Counted from the stretch's first letter, positions 1 through 8,210 are shown. The stretch: 19,407 bases of DNA from an uncultured Bacilli bacterium (GCA_934130485.1 CAKOYE010000018.1:1-19407); one strand, 5' to 3'. A program made the numbers and translations. The notes: generated from the letters alone by a model not told the origin.

Positions 1-284
1 TAAGCTTTATTATTAACAATAAATGCATAATCTATAAAAAATGTTCCTTCTGTTAAAACTTCTCCACCTACAAAAGTAGAATAACCTGCTTCAATTTTGT
101 TTTTTCCATTTTTTTTCAAAACAGCTTCAAGTAAATTAACTGGTTCCGTATCTGTTTTACTATCTAATTTATTGTCATCCTGTATTTTTGAAGAGCCTTC
201 TTTATTATTTATTAAATATAAAACAAATACTAATAAAATAATAAATAAAATAGAACCTATAAAAATAATTTTTTTATTTTTCAT
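1..284 (-). CDS. Signal-anchored hypothetical protein, cut by window edge
   Basis: The frame is open from an ATG at 284 to the left edge (94 codons, no stop), so this is the N-terminal part of a longer protein. The start is MKNKKIIFIGSILF followed by a hydrophobic run to about residue 25 (an uncleaved signal anchor), then a charged polar linker (KEGSSKIQDDNK) and the beginning of an outer domain with the stretch GYSTFVGGEVLTEGTFF. The Shine-Dalgarno AGGTGA overlaps the TAG stop of the upstream gene, leaving only 7 bp between them, so it is almost certainly the fourth gene of the minus-strand operon that begins near 3290. The N-terminal layout resembles that of the preceding gene. No function is recognised; an extracytoplasmic location is inferred from the anchor. 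Confidence 0.75.
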   Translation of the reverse strand, partial: MKNKKIIFIGSILFIILLVFVLYLINNKEGSSKIQDDNKLDSKTDTEPVNLLEAVLKKNGKNKIEAGYSTFVGGEVLTEGTFFIDYAFIVNNKA

Positions 285-291
285 AATTCAC

Positions 292-1395
292 CTATTTTTC
301 AATATATCCACTAGTTTTTTCAGTGTACATATTATCAGTTATTGATTTGTATCTTTCACCATCATAGTCATCGGTGAAACCATTATATGCTTTATATATA
401 TCCCCTGTTTCAGTATCATAAACTCTTTCATAACCTAAAGTTGCATCACTTTGTTTTTGACTCATTATATCGTATGATTTACTTCTATTTTCCCAAGCAC
501 TCATATATGAATCAAAGGCTTTTTGCATACTAGCGCTTAATTCTAGAGCTTGTTTTGTTTGAGCATTACCATCATCTATAGTTTTTTGTACATAAGAACT
601 ATTAAAATCTATTGAATTAATTGACTCTAATAATATATCTTTATAATCTATAAATTCATCTTTAGCTGATGTAATAGCCATTATGTCATACACCATATAA
701 TAAAGGGTATCTACTCCATTCATATTACTATTACCAAAGTTTACAATAGAAGCTAAAAACATACCCTCTGCTTCTTTATTATCTTGATCACTATAAGTAG
801 CTCTTAAAACCTTACTATCTAAAGCAACACTTTTCATTGAAGCTGTTGATTCAAATTCTTCTAATGTTTTAAAATTATTAATTGTTGGAAAATTTATTGT
901 AGAAAAACTTGGATCAATTGATTTTACAAATGAGAAAATTTCATTAAATTTTTGATAAAATGTTTCTACTTTAGGACTATCTAAAACTACCGCATCCGCA
1001 AATAATTTATATTGGGAATTATATCCACTCATATTATAATAATTTTGCCAAAATGATTTTGATGCATCACTTTTTAAAAGTGGTTGAACTTTTAACATTA
1101 AAAATACTTGATTTCTACTATCACTAGGGTCATATACTCTTATCGCATAATATATACCACTTCCACCTGTTTCTACAACCCAACCCTTAGGTTTTTTCAT
1201 TGTAAGCGCATCATTTGTATATTCTTCAAGAGTTAAATTTGAAACCTCATTTTTTACAATTTTAACATCCGAACCTTTACCAGGAATATCTGTAGAATTA
1301 TTATTATTGTTTTTCTTAGTAAAATTAAAGATAACTAAAGATATAACTACTACTAAAAAAATAGTTATGATTATAACACTTGTTTTATTTTTCAA
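292..1395 (-). CDS. Membrane-anchored extracytoplasmic protein of unknown function, TTG start
   Basis: A 367-residue protein with an N-terminal anchor (residues about 6-27, VIIITIFLVVVISLVIF), an Asn-rich linker (NNNNN near 30) and a large outer region. Residues about 60-110 (KPKGWVVETGGSGIYYAIRVYDP) look like the start of a PsbP/DUF1795-type fold, and the C terminus has a conserved-looking segment (SDATLGYERVYDTETGDIY, then DDYDGERY). The start codon is TTG: AAGGAGG sits 8 nt upstream and no ATG lies nearby, so the Shine-Dalgarno decides the start. It lies 31 bp after the PrsW-like gene and 7 bp before the next gene, in one operon. I infer a surface-exposed sensor, or a protein processed by the neighbouring protease; neither is shown by the sequence. 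Confidence 0.8.
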   Translation of the reverse strand: MKNKTSVIIITIFLVVVISLVIFNFTKKNNNNNSTDIPGKGSDVKIVKNEVSNLTLEEYTNDALTMKKPKGWVVETGGSGIYYAIRVYDPSDSRNQVFLMLKVQPLLKSDASKSFWQNYYNMSGYNSQYKLFADAVVLDSPKVETFYQKFNEIFSFVKSIDPSFSTINFPTINNFKTLEEFESTASMKSVALDSKVLRATYSDQDNKEAEGMFLASIVNFGNSNMNGVDTLYYMVYDIMAITSAKDEFIDYKDILLESINSIDFNSSYVQKTIDDGNAQTKQALELSASMQKAFDSYMSAWENRSKSYDIMSQKQSDATLGYERVYDTETGDIYKAYNGFTDDYDGERYKSITDNMYTEKTSGYIEK

Positions 1396-1426
1396 AATAA
1401 ATTCCTCCTTCTTTATTCAAAAATAA

Positions 1427-2578
1427 TTAATTTTTACTTTTTAATTTTTTCGCATCATCAATTTGTTTTAAACCCAAATTGATAAAATATATTATAACTA
1501 ACCATGCAGCTACCGTAAGTCCAATTGGTACTAAATAATATGGAGCTTCTATTGGCATATCCCAAATACCGTGTTCAACGACTGAAATAAGACAAATAAG
1601 TAAAAATCTTTTATCATTTAGATGTTTTTTATCTAATTTTTCAAATCCTTTGACATACATAAGTGCTGCACCTTCAATAGCGGCCCACGCAACGTGTCCA
1701 CCTGGAGCTAAGAAACCACGAATTTTTATAGTTTGTAACATAACGGCATCGCCACCAGCCAAACCATACCTTAATATATATCCAGCTGTTTCAAATGCAG
1801 CAAATCCAGCTCCTACTGCTGCACCAATTAATAAACCATTTAAAATATAATTACTATTTTTACTTTTAAATAGAAAAAATGCTACTATGGCAGCTTTTGC
1901 TACTTCCTCAATTAATCCAACCATTAAAGCACCAGAATATGTACTTATATCGGTATTAATATCTAATGAAAAAAATAGTATTGCTAAAATTAAACTAAGT
2001 GCACCACCTAGAATAAAGTACTTTATTACTTTGTAGAATGGAATATTTCTAAATAAATTTATTTCATAGAAAAATATTAAAATTGTAACTGGTACAGCGA
2101 ATGCACCTAACATAATCATTGCTGGTAAAAAGTTAAGATTACCATAATTAATATAGCCAATTCTAGTAGGAATGTAAGCTATTATAAAAAATATAAAAAT
2201 TTTAAAATATACCCAAGCACTTGCTTTTTTAGGATTAACATCTTTTACGTCAGGAGTCGTACTAGAGCTTCCACAGACAAACACATTATCTAAGTCTTCT
2301 TCACTATGTTTTTTAAATGTATCTTTAAATAAGTCTTTAAAAGTTACATAATTTTCTGATTTTGCGCCTGTTATTTTATCCAAATTCTCAGTAATTATAT
2401 TTGACGCTGTTTTTTTAGTAAGAGGAAATCCACATTCTGGGCAATTAATCTCATTTCCTTTTAATTTTACGCCACATTCTGGACAGAAATGTTGTTCACC
2501 ACTAGCTCCACATTGAGGACAAAATTTCGCACTCGATGAAATTTCATTTCCGCACTCACTACATTTAATTAATGCCAT
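1427..2578 (-). CDS. PrsW-family glutamic intramembrane protease with two N-terminal zinc ribbons
   Basis: This 383-residue protein has two CxxC pairs per ribbon: C6/C9/C20/C23 and C32/C35/C46/C49. A linker follows to about 120, then roughly eight to nine membrane segments. The PrsW signatures are all present: EEVAK (E224, E225), FAAFE (E263), H295 in GGHVAWA and H336 in the HGIWD motif. PrsW in Bacillus subtilis makes the first cut in the anti-sigma factor RsiW; the same chemistry is expected here, but no sigma/anti-sigma pair lies in the window. The gene starts directly after the upstream zinc-ribbon gene: that gene's last codons (Glu-Gly-Gly-Lys-stop) encode the GGAGG ribosome site, implying translational coupling. 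Its first five residues, MALIK, are shared with the upstream gene, so the ribbon module appears duplicated. Confidence 0.9.
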   Translation of the reverse strand: MALIKCSECGNEISSSAKFCPQCGASGEQHFCPECGVKLKGNEINCPECGFPLTKKTASNIITENLDKITGAKSENYVTFKDLFKDTFKKHSEEDLDNVFVCGSSSTTPDVKDVNPKKASAWVYFKIFIFFIIAYIPTRIGYINYGNLNFLPAMIMLGAFAVPVTILIFFYEINLFRNIPFYKVIKYFILGGALSLILAILFFSLDINTDISTYSGALMVGLIEEVAKAAIVAFFLFKSKNSNYILNGLLIGAAVGAGFAAFETAGYILRYGLAGGDAVMLQTIKIRGFLAPGGHVAWAAIEGAALMYVKGFEKLDKKHLNDKRFLLICLISVVEHGIWDMPIEAPYYLVPIGLTVAAWLVIIYFINLGLKQIDDAKKLKSKN

Positions 2579-2579
2579 A

Positions 2580-3290
2580 CTACTTACCTCCCTCTGTTAT
2601 TGTATCTAGAATATGTCCTACTACATCATTAATCTCGGTAGAATTTACATTTTCTTCCTTGCTTCCAATCATATATACCTTGTTATTTATAGTAACTGCG
2701 TATCTATTATCAACCACTAAATGACCACCACTCGTATAATTATAAGCAAGACCATATACTGTTCTACCTGCACGCACTCCAGAAACTAAATCAATAGTCA
2801 AAATTAAATCACTATATTGTTGACTCATATGACTTGTAAAATCAGTTAAAAATGCAACCGAGTCATAATAATTATCATATCTTCCAATAATTATGTAAGG
2901 AATCAAAGCCCCTTCATTATCTATATTTTTAGCTACATAGATAAATCCATCTTTATCAGTCGCAACCTTATAGCCAGTTGGGTATTCAAACGATATTCCC
3001 ATATAAGAACTATTAAAAACTGAATATCCTGAATTACTAGATGGTGTACTAGTACCACCAGAATTAGATTGTTTATTTTGATTAAAAATAAAATATGCGC
3101 CAATAATTAATACCGCAATTATAAGAATAAATTTATAATCAAATTTAAAAGTTCCTGATTTAATAGAATCAACACTATTCTTAACCTGATTTAAAGTACC
3201 TTCGCTTTTAAGTTCATATCCACATTTTGGACAAACCAAAGCCTTATCACTGATATCTTTTTTACATTCTGGACATTTAATTAATGCCAT
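2580..3290 (-). CDS. Zinc-ribbon membrane protein with PsbP-like outer domain
   Basis: A 236-residue protein. One zinc ribbon lies at the N terminus (C6, C9, C20, C23), followed by a cytoplasmic linker, a single membrane segment (about 53-69, ILIIAVLIIGAYFIF), a Ser/Gly-rich spacer and an outer domain from about 90. That domain begins SYMGISFEYPTGYKV, which resembles the opening strand of PsbP-like/DUF1795 domains. The topology is therefore a cytoplasmic ribbon joined through the membrane to an external domain, as in a sensor. The Shine-Dalgarno GAGGAGTG precedes the ATG, and this is the promoter-proximal gene of the operon. It shares its ribbon start with the adjacent PrsW-type protease, suggesting the two work in the same membrane complex (inference). 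Function unknown. Confidence 0.85.
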   Translation of the reverse strand: MALIKCPECKKDISDKALVCPKCGYELKSEGTLNQVKNSVDSIKSGTFKFDYKFILIIAVLIIGAYFIFNQNKQSNSGGTSTPSSNSGYSVFNSSYMGISFEYPTGYKVATDKDGFIYVAKNIDNEGALIPYIIIGRYDNYYDSVAFLTDFTSHMSQQYSDLILTIDLVSGVRAGRTVYGLAYNYTSGGHLVVDNRYAVTINNKVYMIGSKEENVNSTEINDVVGHILDTITEGGK

Positions 3291-3356
3291 AATATCACTC
3301 CTCTACTTATTATTAAGATACTAAAATAACAAAAAAATACATAATTTGTTATATTT

Positions 3357-3384
3357 AGTATATTATAATTAGACACTCTTACAA
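3357..3384 (-). promoter_or_regulatory. Possible promoter of the zinc-ribbon/PrsW operon
   Basis: Read on the minus strand: -35 TTGTAA (3379-3384), 16-bp spacer, -10 TATACT (3357-3362). The transcript would start about 60 nt before the ATG at 3290. A better -10 (TATAAT, 3362-3367) lies just upstream but has no matching -35. The fit is moderate. Confidence 0.4.
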
Positions 3385-3405
3385 AGAATTATTGTCAAAA
3401 TGTCA

Positions 3406-3434
3406 TTGACTATTTAGTAAATTTTTTATTTAAT
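3406..3434 (+). promoter_or_regulatory. Promoter of the two-HTH regulator gene
   Basis: -35 TTGACT (3406-3411), 17-bp spacer, -10 TTTAAT (3429-3434), giving a leader of about 40 nt. The inverted repeat GTCAA (394-398 of the 3000s) / TTGAC (3406-3410), with a 7-nt gap, overlaps the -35. It would be a suitable operator for autoregulation by the gene's own HTH product (inference). Confidence 0.5.
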
Positions 3435-3479
3435 TGAAAAAAAATATTTTTTTTGATATATTATAAACGGTGATTAAAT

Positions 3480-5171
3480 ATGAAGTTTAATGATGTTTTA
3501 AATAAGTATATAAATTTAATTGGATGTAGTTCTAAAGATGTTGCTAAATACTCTAATCTTTCTGAATCAATAATAAGTAGATACAAAAGTGGTAATAGAA
3601 TTCCTAATAATGAAAATTTAAAAAAAATTAGTGAATCATTATCTATACTTTCAGAAGAAAAATATAAAAAAGAAGAAATTTTTAATGAATTTAATAAAAC
3701 TATTAATAATACAGAAATAGATTTTGAGGTTATAAGATGTAACTTAAATAAACTAATTATATGTCTTGATATAAATGCTAGTGAATTAGCTAAATTTTTA
3801 AATTTTGATGCATCATATCTTTCAAGAATTAGAAACGGCAATAGAATTCCTTCTAATAAGCAAGGATTTATAAATGAATTAACTAGTTATATAGTAAAAA
3901 AATATAGTAGTGATGCCACAAAAAAAAGTTTAAGTATTTTATTTAATTGTAATATTAATGAAATAAATGAAGAAAAAATTAAAAATTGGATATTAAATAA
4001 TAAAATAATTAATGATAATCAAATAGATAAGTTTTTAAAAAATTTAGATAATTTTAATCTAAATGATTATATAAAAGCAATTAAATTTGATGAATTAAAA
4101 GTACCTTATATTCCATTTTATAAAGCAAAAACCAAATCATACTATGGCATAGAAGAAATGAAAAAAGGAGAACTTGATTTTCTTAAAGGTACAGTTTTGT
4201 CAAAATCTATGGAAAATATGTTTATGTGTAGTGATATGCCTATGGAAGATATGGCAAGTGATATTAAATTTGGTAAAAATTGGATGTTTGGAATTGCGAT
4301 GTGTCTAAAAAAAGGATTACACTTAAATATAATCCATAATTTAGATAGACCTTTTAATGAAATGATGTTAGGACTTGAAAGTTGGATTCCTATTTATATG
4401 ACAGGTCAAATAACACCCTACTATTTAAAAAATAATAAAACAAATATATATAACCACTTAAATTATGTATCTGGTAGTGTTGCTTTAATGGGTGAATGTA
4501 TTAACGGATCTCACGAAAGAGGAAAATATTATTTAACAGCTAATAATAAAGAAGTTGAATATTATAAAGAAAAATCAGAATTATTACTAAAGAAAGCAAA
4601 TTCTCTTATGAATATTTATAGAGAGGAACAAAAAGAAGAATATAAATTATTTTTACTAAATGATACAAATATTAAAGGTAATAGAAAAAGAATATTTTCT
4701 TCATTGCCTCTATTTACTATAAAAGATGAATTACTTATTAAAATCTTAAGAAGAAATAATATTCCAAAAGATGATATTGATAATATATTATTATATAAAA
4801 ATGAAGAAGAAAAAAATATAAAATTAATTCTTAAAAATAATGAAATAAATGATATTATTTATTCATTAAATAAAAATGATTTTAATGATGTATATCTTCA
4901 ACTAGAAAATATATTTTATACAAAAAAAATAAAATATAATTATGAAGAATATTTAGAACACTTAAATAGTACAAAAAAATACGCAAAAAATTTAAAAAAT
5001 TATAATATTACTATTAACGACTATAAAATATTTAATAATATAAATATAACTATTTTAAAAGATAATAATGTTATTCTATCAAAAAGTTCTAACCCTATTA
5101 TACATTTTGTTATAAGACATCCTAAATTAGTAGAAGCAATTGAAAATTTTAATCCAACAGTAAAAGAATAA
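3480..5171 (+). CDS. Two-HTH transcriptional regulator with a large conserved domain of unknown function
   Basis: A 563-residue protein. Two Cro/C1-type HTH units sit at about 14-48 (SSKDVAKYSNLSESIISRYK, then SGNRIP) and 90-127 (NASELAKFLNFDASYLSRIR, then NGNRIP); both end in the same GNRIP turn. After a helical linker, a domain from about 230 carries striking conserved-looking segments: FGKNWMFGIAMCLKKGLHLN, then IHNLDRP, then MLGLESWIPIYMTGQITPYY. The last 40 residues include SNPIIHFVIRHPKLVEAIENF-like sequence. I have the impression of similar long HTH proteins in gut Bacillota, but know of no assigned function. The start is the ATG behind GGTGAT; the gene stands alone with its own promoter and terminator. 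It is probably a cytoplasmic one-component sensor/regulator; ligand and targets are unknown. Confidence 0.85.
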   Translation: MKFNDVLNKYINLIGCSSKDVAKYSNLSESIISRYKSGNRIPNNENLKKISESLSILSEEKYKKEEIFNEFNKTINNTEIDFEVIRCNLNKLIICLDINASELAKFLNFDASYLSRIRNGNRIPSNKQGFINELTSYIVKKYSSDATKKSLSILFNCNINEINEEKIKNWILNNKIINDNQIDKFLKNLDNFNLNDYIKAIKFDELKVPYIPFYKAKTKSYYGIEEMKKGELDFLKGTVLSKSMENMFMCSDMPMEDMASDIKFGKNWMFGIAMCLKKGLHLNIIHNLDRPFNEMMLGLESWIPIYMTGQITPYYLKNNKTNIYNHLNYVSGSVALMGECINGSHERGKYYLTANNKEVEYYKEKSELLLKKANSLMNIYREEQKEEYKLFLLNDTNIKGNRKRIFSSLPLFTIKDELLIKILRRNNIPKDDIDNILLYKNEEEKNIKLILKNNEINDIIYSLNKNDFNDVYLQLENIFYTKKIKYNYEEYLEHLNSTKKYAKNLKNYNITINDYKIFNNINITILKDNNVILSKSSNPIIHFVIRHPKLVEAIENFNPTVKE

Positions 5172-5200
5172 AGAACAAATTTTTAAGTTTGTTCTTTATT
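5167..5200. terminator. Bidirectional hairpin between the HTH regulator and feoB
   Basis: A 13-bp perfect stem (5167-5179 with 5188-5200, AATAAAGAACAAA) encloses an 8-nt loop. It overlaps the stop of the plus-strand gene and lies 24 bp beyond the feoB stop on the minus strand. The U-rich stretch is mostly inside the 3' arm, so strength is uncertain. Confidence 0.6.
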
Positions 5201-5224
5201 TAATATAAACATATATTATTTTAA

Positions 5225-7279
5225 TTAGAAAAGATTAAAAATAAAATTTATTGTAAAACATAAAATAAAACCAATTATAGTAGGAATCAATATTGAAACT
5301 AAAGTCCACTTAAAACTACCGGTTTCTTTTTTTATAGTTAAACAAGTTGTAGAACATGGAAAATGAAAAAGTGAAAAAGTAATAAAACAAATCGCAGTTT
5401 GAATTGTCCAACCATTATCAACTAATAATGTTTTTAATTGAACTAAAGAATCAAAATCTGTTAAATTACCTGTTGCCATATAACCCATTATCACAATTGG
5501 TACTACTATTTCATTTGCCGGAAATCCTAAAATAAAAGCCATTAAAATTACACCATCTAAACCTATCAATTGCGCAAAAGGATTTAAAAAGTCAGTACAA
5601 TATTTCAAAATACTAATATCATTTATATTCACATTAGCTAGAAGCCAAATAATTAAACCTGCTGGTGCTGCAATAGAAATAGCTCTTCCCAAAACAAATA
5701 ATGTTCTATCAAAAATAGATCTAACAATCACTTTAAAAAATTGTGGTTTTCTATAAGGTGGTAATTCTAAAGTAAATGAAGATGGAATACCTTTTAATAA
5801 AGTTTTAGATAATATTTTAGAAACTAAAAATGTTATAAATATTCCACTTAAAATTACTAGTGTTAAAATTAAAACACTAAATACTGAAGATAAAAATCCT
5901 CCTGAAAAACCTATAAAAAACATTGTTATAATTGAGATAATTGCCGGAAATCTTCCATTACAAGGTACAAAACAATTAGTTATAATTGCTAGTAATCGCT
6001 CTCTTTTTGAATCAATAATTCTAGCTCCTGTTACACCTACTGCATTACAACCAAATCCCATTACCATTGTTAACGCTTGTTTCCCACAAGCTGCACACCT
6101 TTTAAAACATCTATCTAAATTAAAAGCAATTCTAGGTAAATAGCCTAAATCTTCTAAAATTGTAAATAATGGAAAAAATATAGCCATTGGTGGCAACATA
6201 ACAGATACTACCCAAGCTAAAACACGATACACTCCACCTACTAAAATTCCGCTTAACCAGCTTGGTGCCATTAAAAGATCAAAAAATTTATACAAATACC
6301 CCTCTATCCAAAATAAAAAATCATAAAGTAATCCTGATGGATAATTTGCCCCCACTATTGTAATCCAAAAAACAACCATCAATAACAAAATCATAAGTGG
6401 TATTCCAGTCCATTTATTAGTAACCCACTTATCAATTTTCATTTCTTTTTCGTTATAATTTTTATCATTATACGTTACAACTTCACTACTTATGTCTTGT
6501 GCGATTGAAGCAATATTTCCAACGATATGATTTTTTAACTCTGTTAATTCTATACCATTATCTGATAAAAAACACCTTGCATATAAAATTCTATCTTCCA
6601 ATTCATTATCTAAATTAAAATCTAAATTTTTCTTTAATGATTTTAAAAAGTTCTTATCATCATCAATTAATTTAAGAGCAAGCCATCTTTTGTTTATCCT
6701 ATTATTAATATGAATATAAGGATAAATAATATCAATCGCATCTTCAATACATTTTTCATACTTTATGCGATAATGCTTTTTATTCTCATAATTTTCTATC
6801 GCATACATTAAATCGTCTAAACCTTTATTATTACGAGCACTAGTTCCTATTACAGGCACTCCTAAAATAGAACTTAATTTATCTAAATCAACATTAATAT
6901 TTTTTCTTTTTGCTTCATCTAGTAAATTTACACAAATAATTACATTATCATTAATTTCTATAGTTTGAAGCGCTAAATTCAAATTTCTTTCTAAACAAAC
7001 TGCATCACAAACAATAACAGTTATAGAAGAATTACCAAAACAAATAAAATCCCTAGCTATTTCTTCTTCTTCAGAATGTGATACTAATGAATAAGTACCT
7101 GGTAAATCATAAATTTTATATAAATAATCATTATATTTATATTCTCCTACTGCATTACTTACAGTTTTTCCAGGCCAATTACCAGTATGTTGTTTTAAAC
7201 CAGTTAAAGCATTAAATATAGTACTTTTTCCAACATTTGGATTACCAGCTAAAGCTATTATTTTCGCATACTCATTCAT
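5225..7279 (-). CDS. feoB: Ferrous iron transporter FeoB
   Basis: FeoB imports Fe2+ through the cytoplasmic membrane using an N-terminal GTP-binding domain. At 684 residues it has usual length. The P-loop GNPNVGKS is at 12-19, DLPGTYSL (switch II/G3) near 58, and NLLDE (G4) near 118. The membrane part begins near 285 and includes the conserved GFGCNAVG/TGARIIDSKRER segment, FVPCNGRFP with its Cys, the FPANEIVVP segment and a late FPCSTTCLT motif, all typical of FeoB gates. The ATG overlaps the end of feoA by 8 bp (feoA stop TGA inside the feoB start region), so the two are translationally coupled. No feoC was found. The iron-replete shut-off expected for such operons would act upstream of feoA. 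Confidence 0.97.
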   Translation of the reverse strand: MNEYAKIIALAGNPNVGKSTIFNALTGLKQHTGNWPGKTVSNAVGEYKYNDYLYKIYDLPGTYSLVSHSEEEEIARDFICFGNSSITVIVCDAVCLERNLNLALQTIEINDNVIICVNLLDEAKRKNINVDLDKLSSILGVPVIGTSARNNKGLDDLMYAIENYENKKHYRIKYEKCIEDAIDIIYPYIHINNRINKRWLALKLIDDDKNFLKSLKKNLDFNLDNELEDRILYARCFLSDNGIELTELKNHIVGNIASIAQDISSEVVTYNDKNYNEKEMKIDKWVTNKWTGIPLMILLLMVVFWITIVGANYPSGLLYDFLFWIEGYLYKFFDLLMAPSWLSGILVGGVYRVLAWVVSVMLPPMAIFFPLFTILEDLGYLPRIAFNLDRCFKRCAACGKQALTMVMGFGCNAVGVTGARIIDSKRERLLAIITNCFVPCNGRFPAIISIITMFFIGFSGGFLSSVFSVLILTLVILSGIFITFLVSKILSKTLLKGIPSSFTLELPPYRKPQFFKVIVRSIFDRTLFVLGRAISIAAPAGLIIWLLANVNINDISILKYCTDFLNPFAQLIGLDGVILMAFILGFPANEIVVPIVIMGYMATGNLTDFDSLVQLKTLLVDNGWTIQTAICFITFSLFHFPCSTTCLTIKKETGSFKWTLVSILIPTIIGFILCFTINFIFNLF

Positions 7280-7520
7280 TATTACAACACCTTACCGTTA
7301 TATCTTTCGCATCACAATTTCTTATTGCTATAGTGGCACCCTTAACTAAATAAGCTCTAGGATCTTTAAAAGGACTTTCTAAAATACACTTAATTACGCT
7401 ATTTTCAGTTATTCCCATATCAAGTAATCTTCTTTTTATATCATCGTTTGAATTAATTTTTACAACATTTGCGCTATCTCCTATTTTAAGTAAATCGAGG
7501 CTTATAGTATTATTATTCAT
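7272..7520 (-). CDS. feoA: FeoA-type SH3-like iron transport accessory protein
   Basis: FeoA is a small cytoplasmic partner that supports FeoB. The sequence shows the family's features: LLKIGDSANVVKI at the start, RRLLDMGITENSVI in the middle (the conserved R-L-x-x-M/L-G turn) and AIRNCDAKDITV near the end. I place the start at 7520, giving 82 residues, because AAGGAGG lies 7 nt upstream there. The frame stays open further upstream (to 7592), but that extension is not FeoA-like and would swallow the ribosome site. The stop codon is TGA and overlaps feoB. A short hairpin (AGAAGT/ACTTCT, 7536-7551) sits just before the ribosome site in the leader. Confidence 0.93.
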   Translation of the reverse strand: MNNNTISLDLLKIGDSANVVKINSNDDIKRRLLDMGITENSVIKCILESPFKDPRAYLVKGATIAIRNCDAKDITVRCCNNE

Positions 7521-7551
7521 ATAATTCCTCCTTAAAGAAGTAAAAACTTCT

Positions 7552-7566
7552 ATCATAATATATGAT
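7552..7566. promoter_or_regulatory. AT-rich palindrome upstream of feoAB, possible metalloregulator operator
   Basis: ATCAT-AATAT-ATGAT is a symmetric site 32 bp upstream of the feoA ATG. On the minus strand it contains TATTAT/TATGAT sequences that could serve as the -10. Its place suits an iron-responsive repressor (Fur or DtxR/MntR class), but it does not match the classical Fur box closely and no good -35 is paired with it. Confidence 0.3.
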
Positions 7567-7625
7567 TTAATAAAAATAATGAGTATGTCCAATTTATTAA
7601 TTGCATAAAATTAAGTGGTGATTAA

Positions 7626-8210
7626 ATGAATGATTTTTATAAAAATATAAAATTAATTGAAAATCCTGATGATTTATTAGTACTTGTAAATAAAAATAAT
7701 ATGTTGTATCAAAAATTTATACCTAACAATTTAGAAAAAATTAATGAATTATATTCTGTTGATACTAAATATTTAAGAAGTGACGCTAAAGAATGTTTTG
7801 AAAAATTATGTAAGGATGCTAAAAAATTAAATTTAAGTATAAAAGCAGAATCAACATATAGAAGTTTTGAATATCAAAAAAAATTATATGACAATTATGT
7901 ATTAAAATATGGTAGTGAATATGCTAACGCCTGTTCTGCTAAACCAGGACACTCTGAACATCAAACGGGACTTGCGGTTGATGTAAGAGGTTCAGAGGGC
8001 GACTACAATAATTTTAATAATACAAAAGAATTTTCTTGGATGATAAAAAATGCTCCTAATTATGGTTTTATATTAAGATATCCTTATGATAAACAAAATA
8101 TAACTGGATTTAAGTATGAACCGTGGCATTATAGATATGTAGGAAAAATTGCTTTAGAAATAACTAAAAATAATTTAACTTTAGAAGAATATTTAGAAAA
8201 TAATATTTAA
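7626..8210 (+). CDS. VanY/VanX-family D-alanyl-D-alanine peptidase without signal peptide
   Basis: A 194-residue zinc peptidase of the M15 family, expected to remove D-Ala from peptidoglycan stem peptides or split D-Ala-D-Ala. The metal site is visible: H112 and D119 in SEHQTGLAVD, and H168 with the catalytic E165 in EPWHYR. The substrate-side motif STYRS is at 76-80. No signal peptide or membrane segment is present at the N terminus (MNDFYKNIKLIENPDDLL), so it looks cytoplasmic, which is unlike classic VanY and closer to VanX/VanXY. The start is the ATG after GTGGTGAT. The pseudouridine synthase gene follows 41 bp later on the same strand. No van regulator or ligase genes are nearby, so a role in glycopeptide resistance is not supported; turnover of wall peptides is more likely. 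Confidence 0.88.
   Translation: MNDFYKNIKLIENPDDLLVLVNKNNMLYQKFIPNNLEKINELYSVDTKYLRSDAKECFEKLCKDAKKLNLSIKAESTYRSFEYQKKLYDNYVLKYGSEYANACSAKPGHSEHQTGLAVDVRGSEGDYNNFNNTKEFSWMIKNAPNYGFILRYPYDKQNITGFKYEPWHYRYVGKIALEITKNNLTLEEYLENNI

Noticed and set aside
97..345. Plus-strand frame of 82 codons
   Set aside because: Antisense to the two signal-anchored genes, no ribosome site, composition is the complement of Lys/Asn-rich coding sequence.
3461..3841. Minus-strand frame of 126 codons
   Set aside because: Shadow of the two-HTH regulator gene, starting inside it with no ribosome site; the sense strand has clear domain content.
7521..7592. Longer feoA with 24 extra N-terminal residues
   Set aside because: The extension includes the AAGGAGG ribosome site and the palindrome, and is not FeoA-like.
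7626..8210. Vancomycin resistance locus
   Set aside because: Only one M15-type peptidase is present; there is no D-Ala-D-Lac/Ser ligase, dehydrogenase or VanRS pair.
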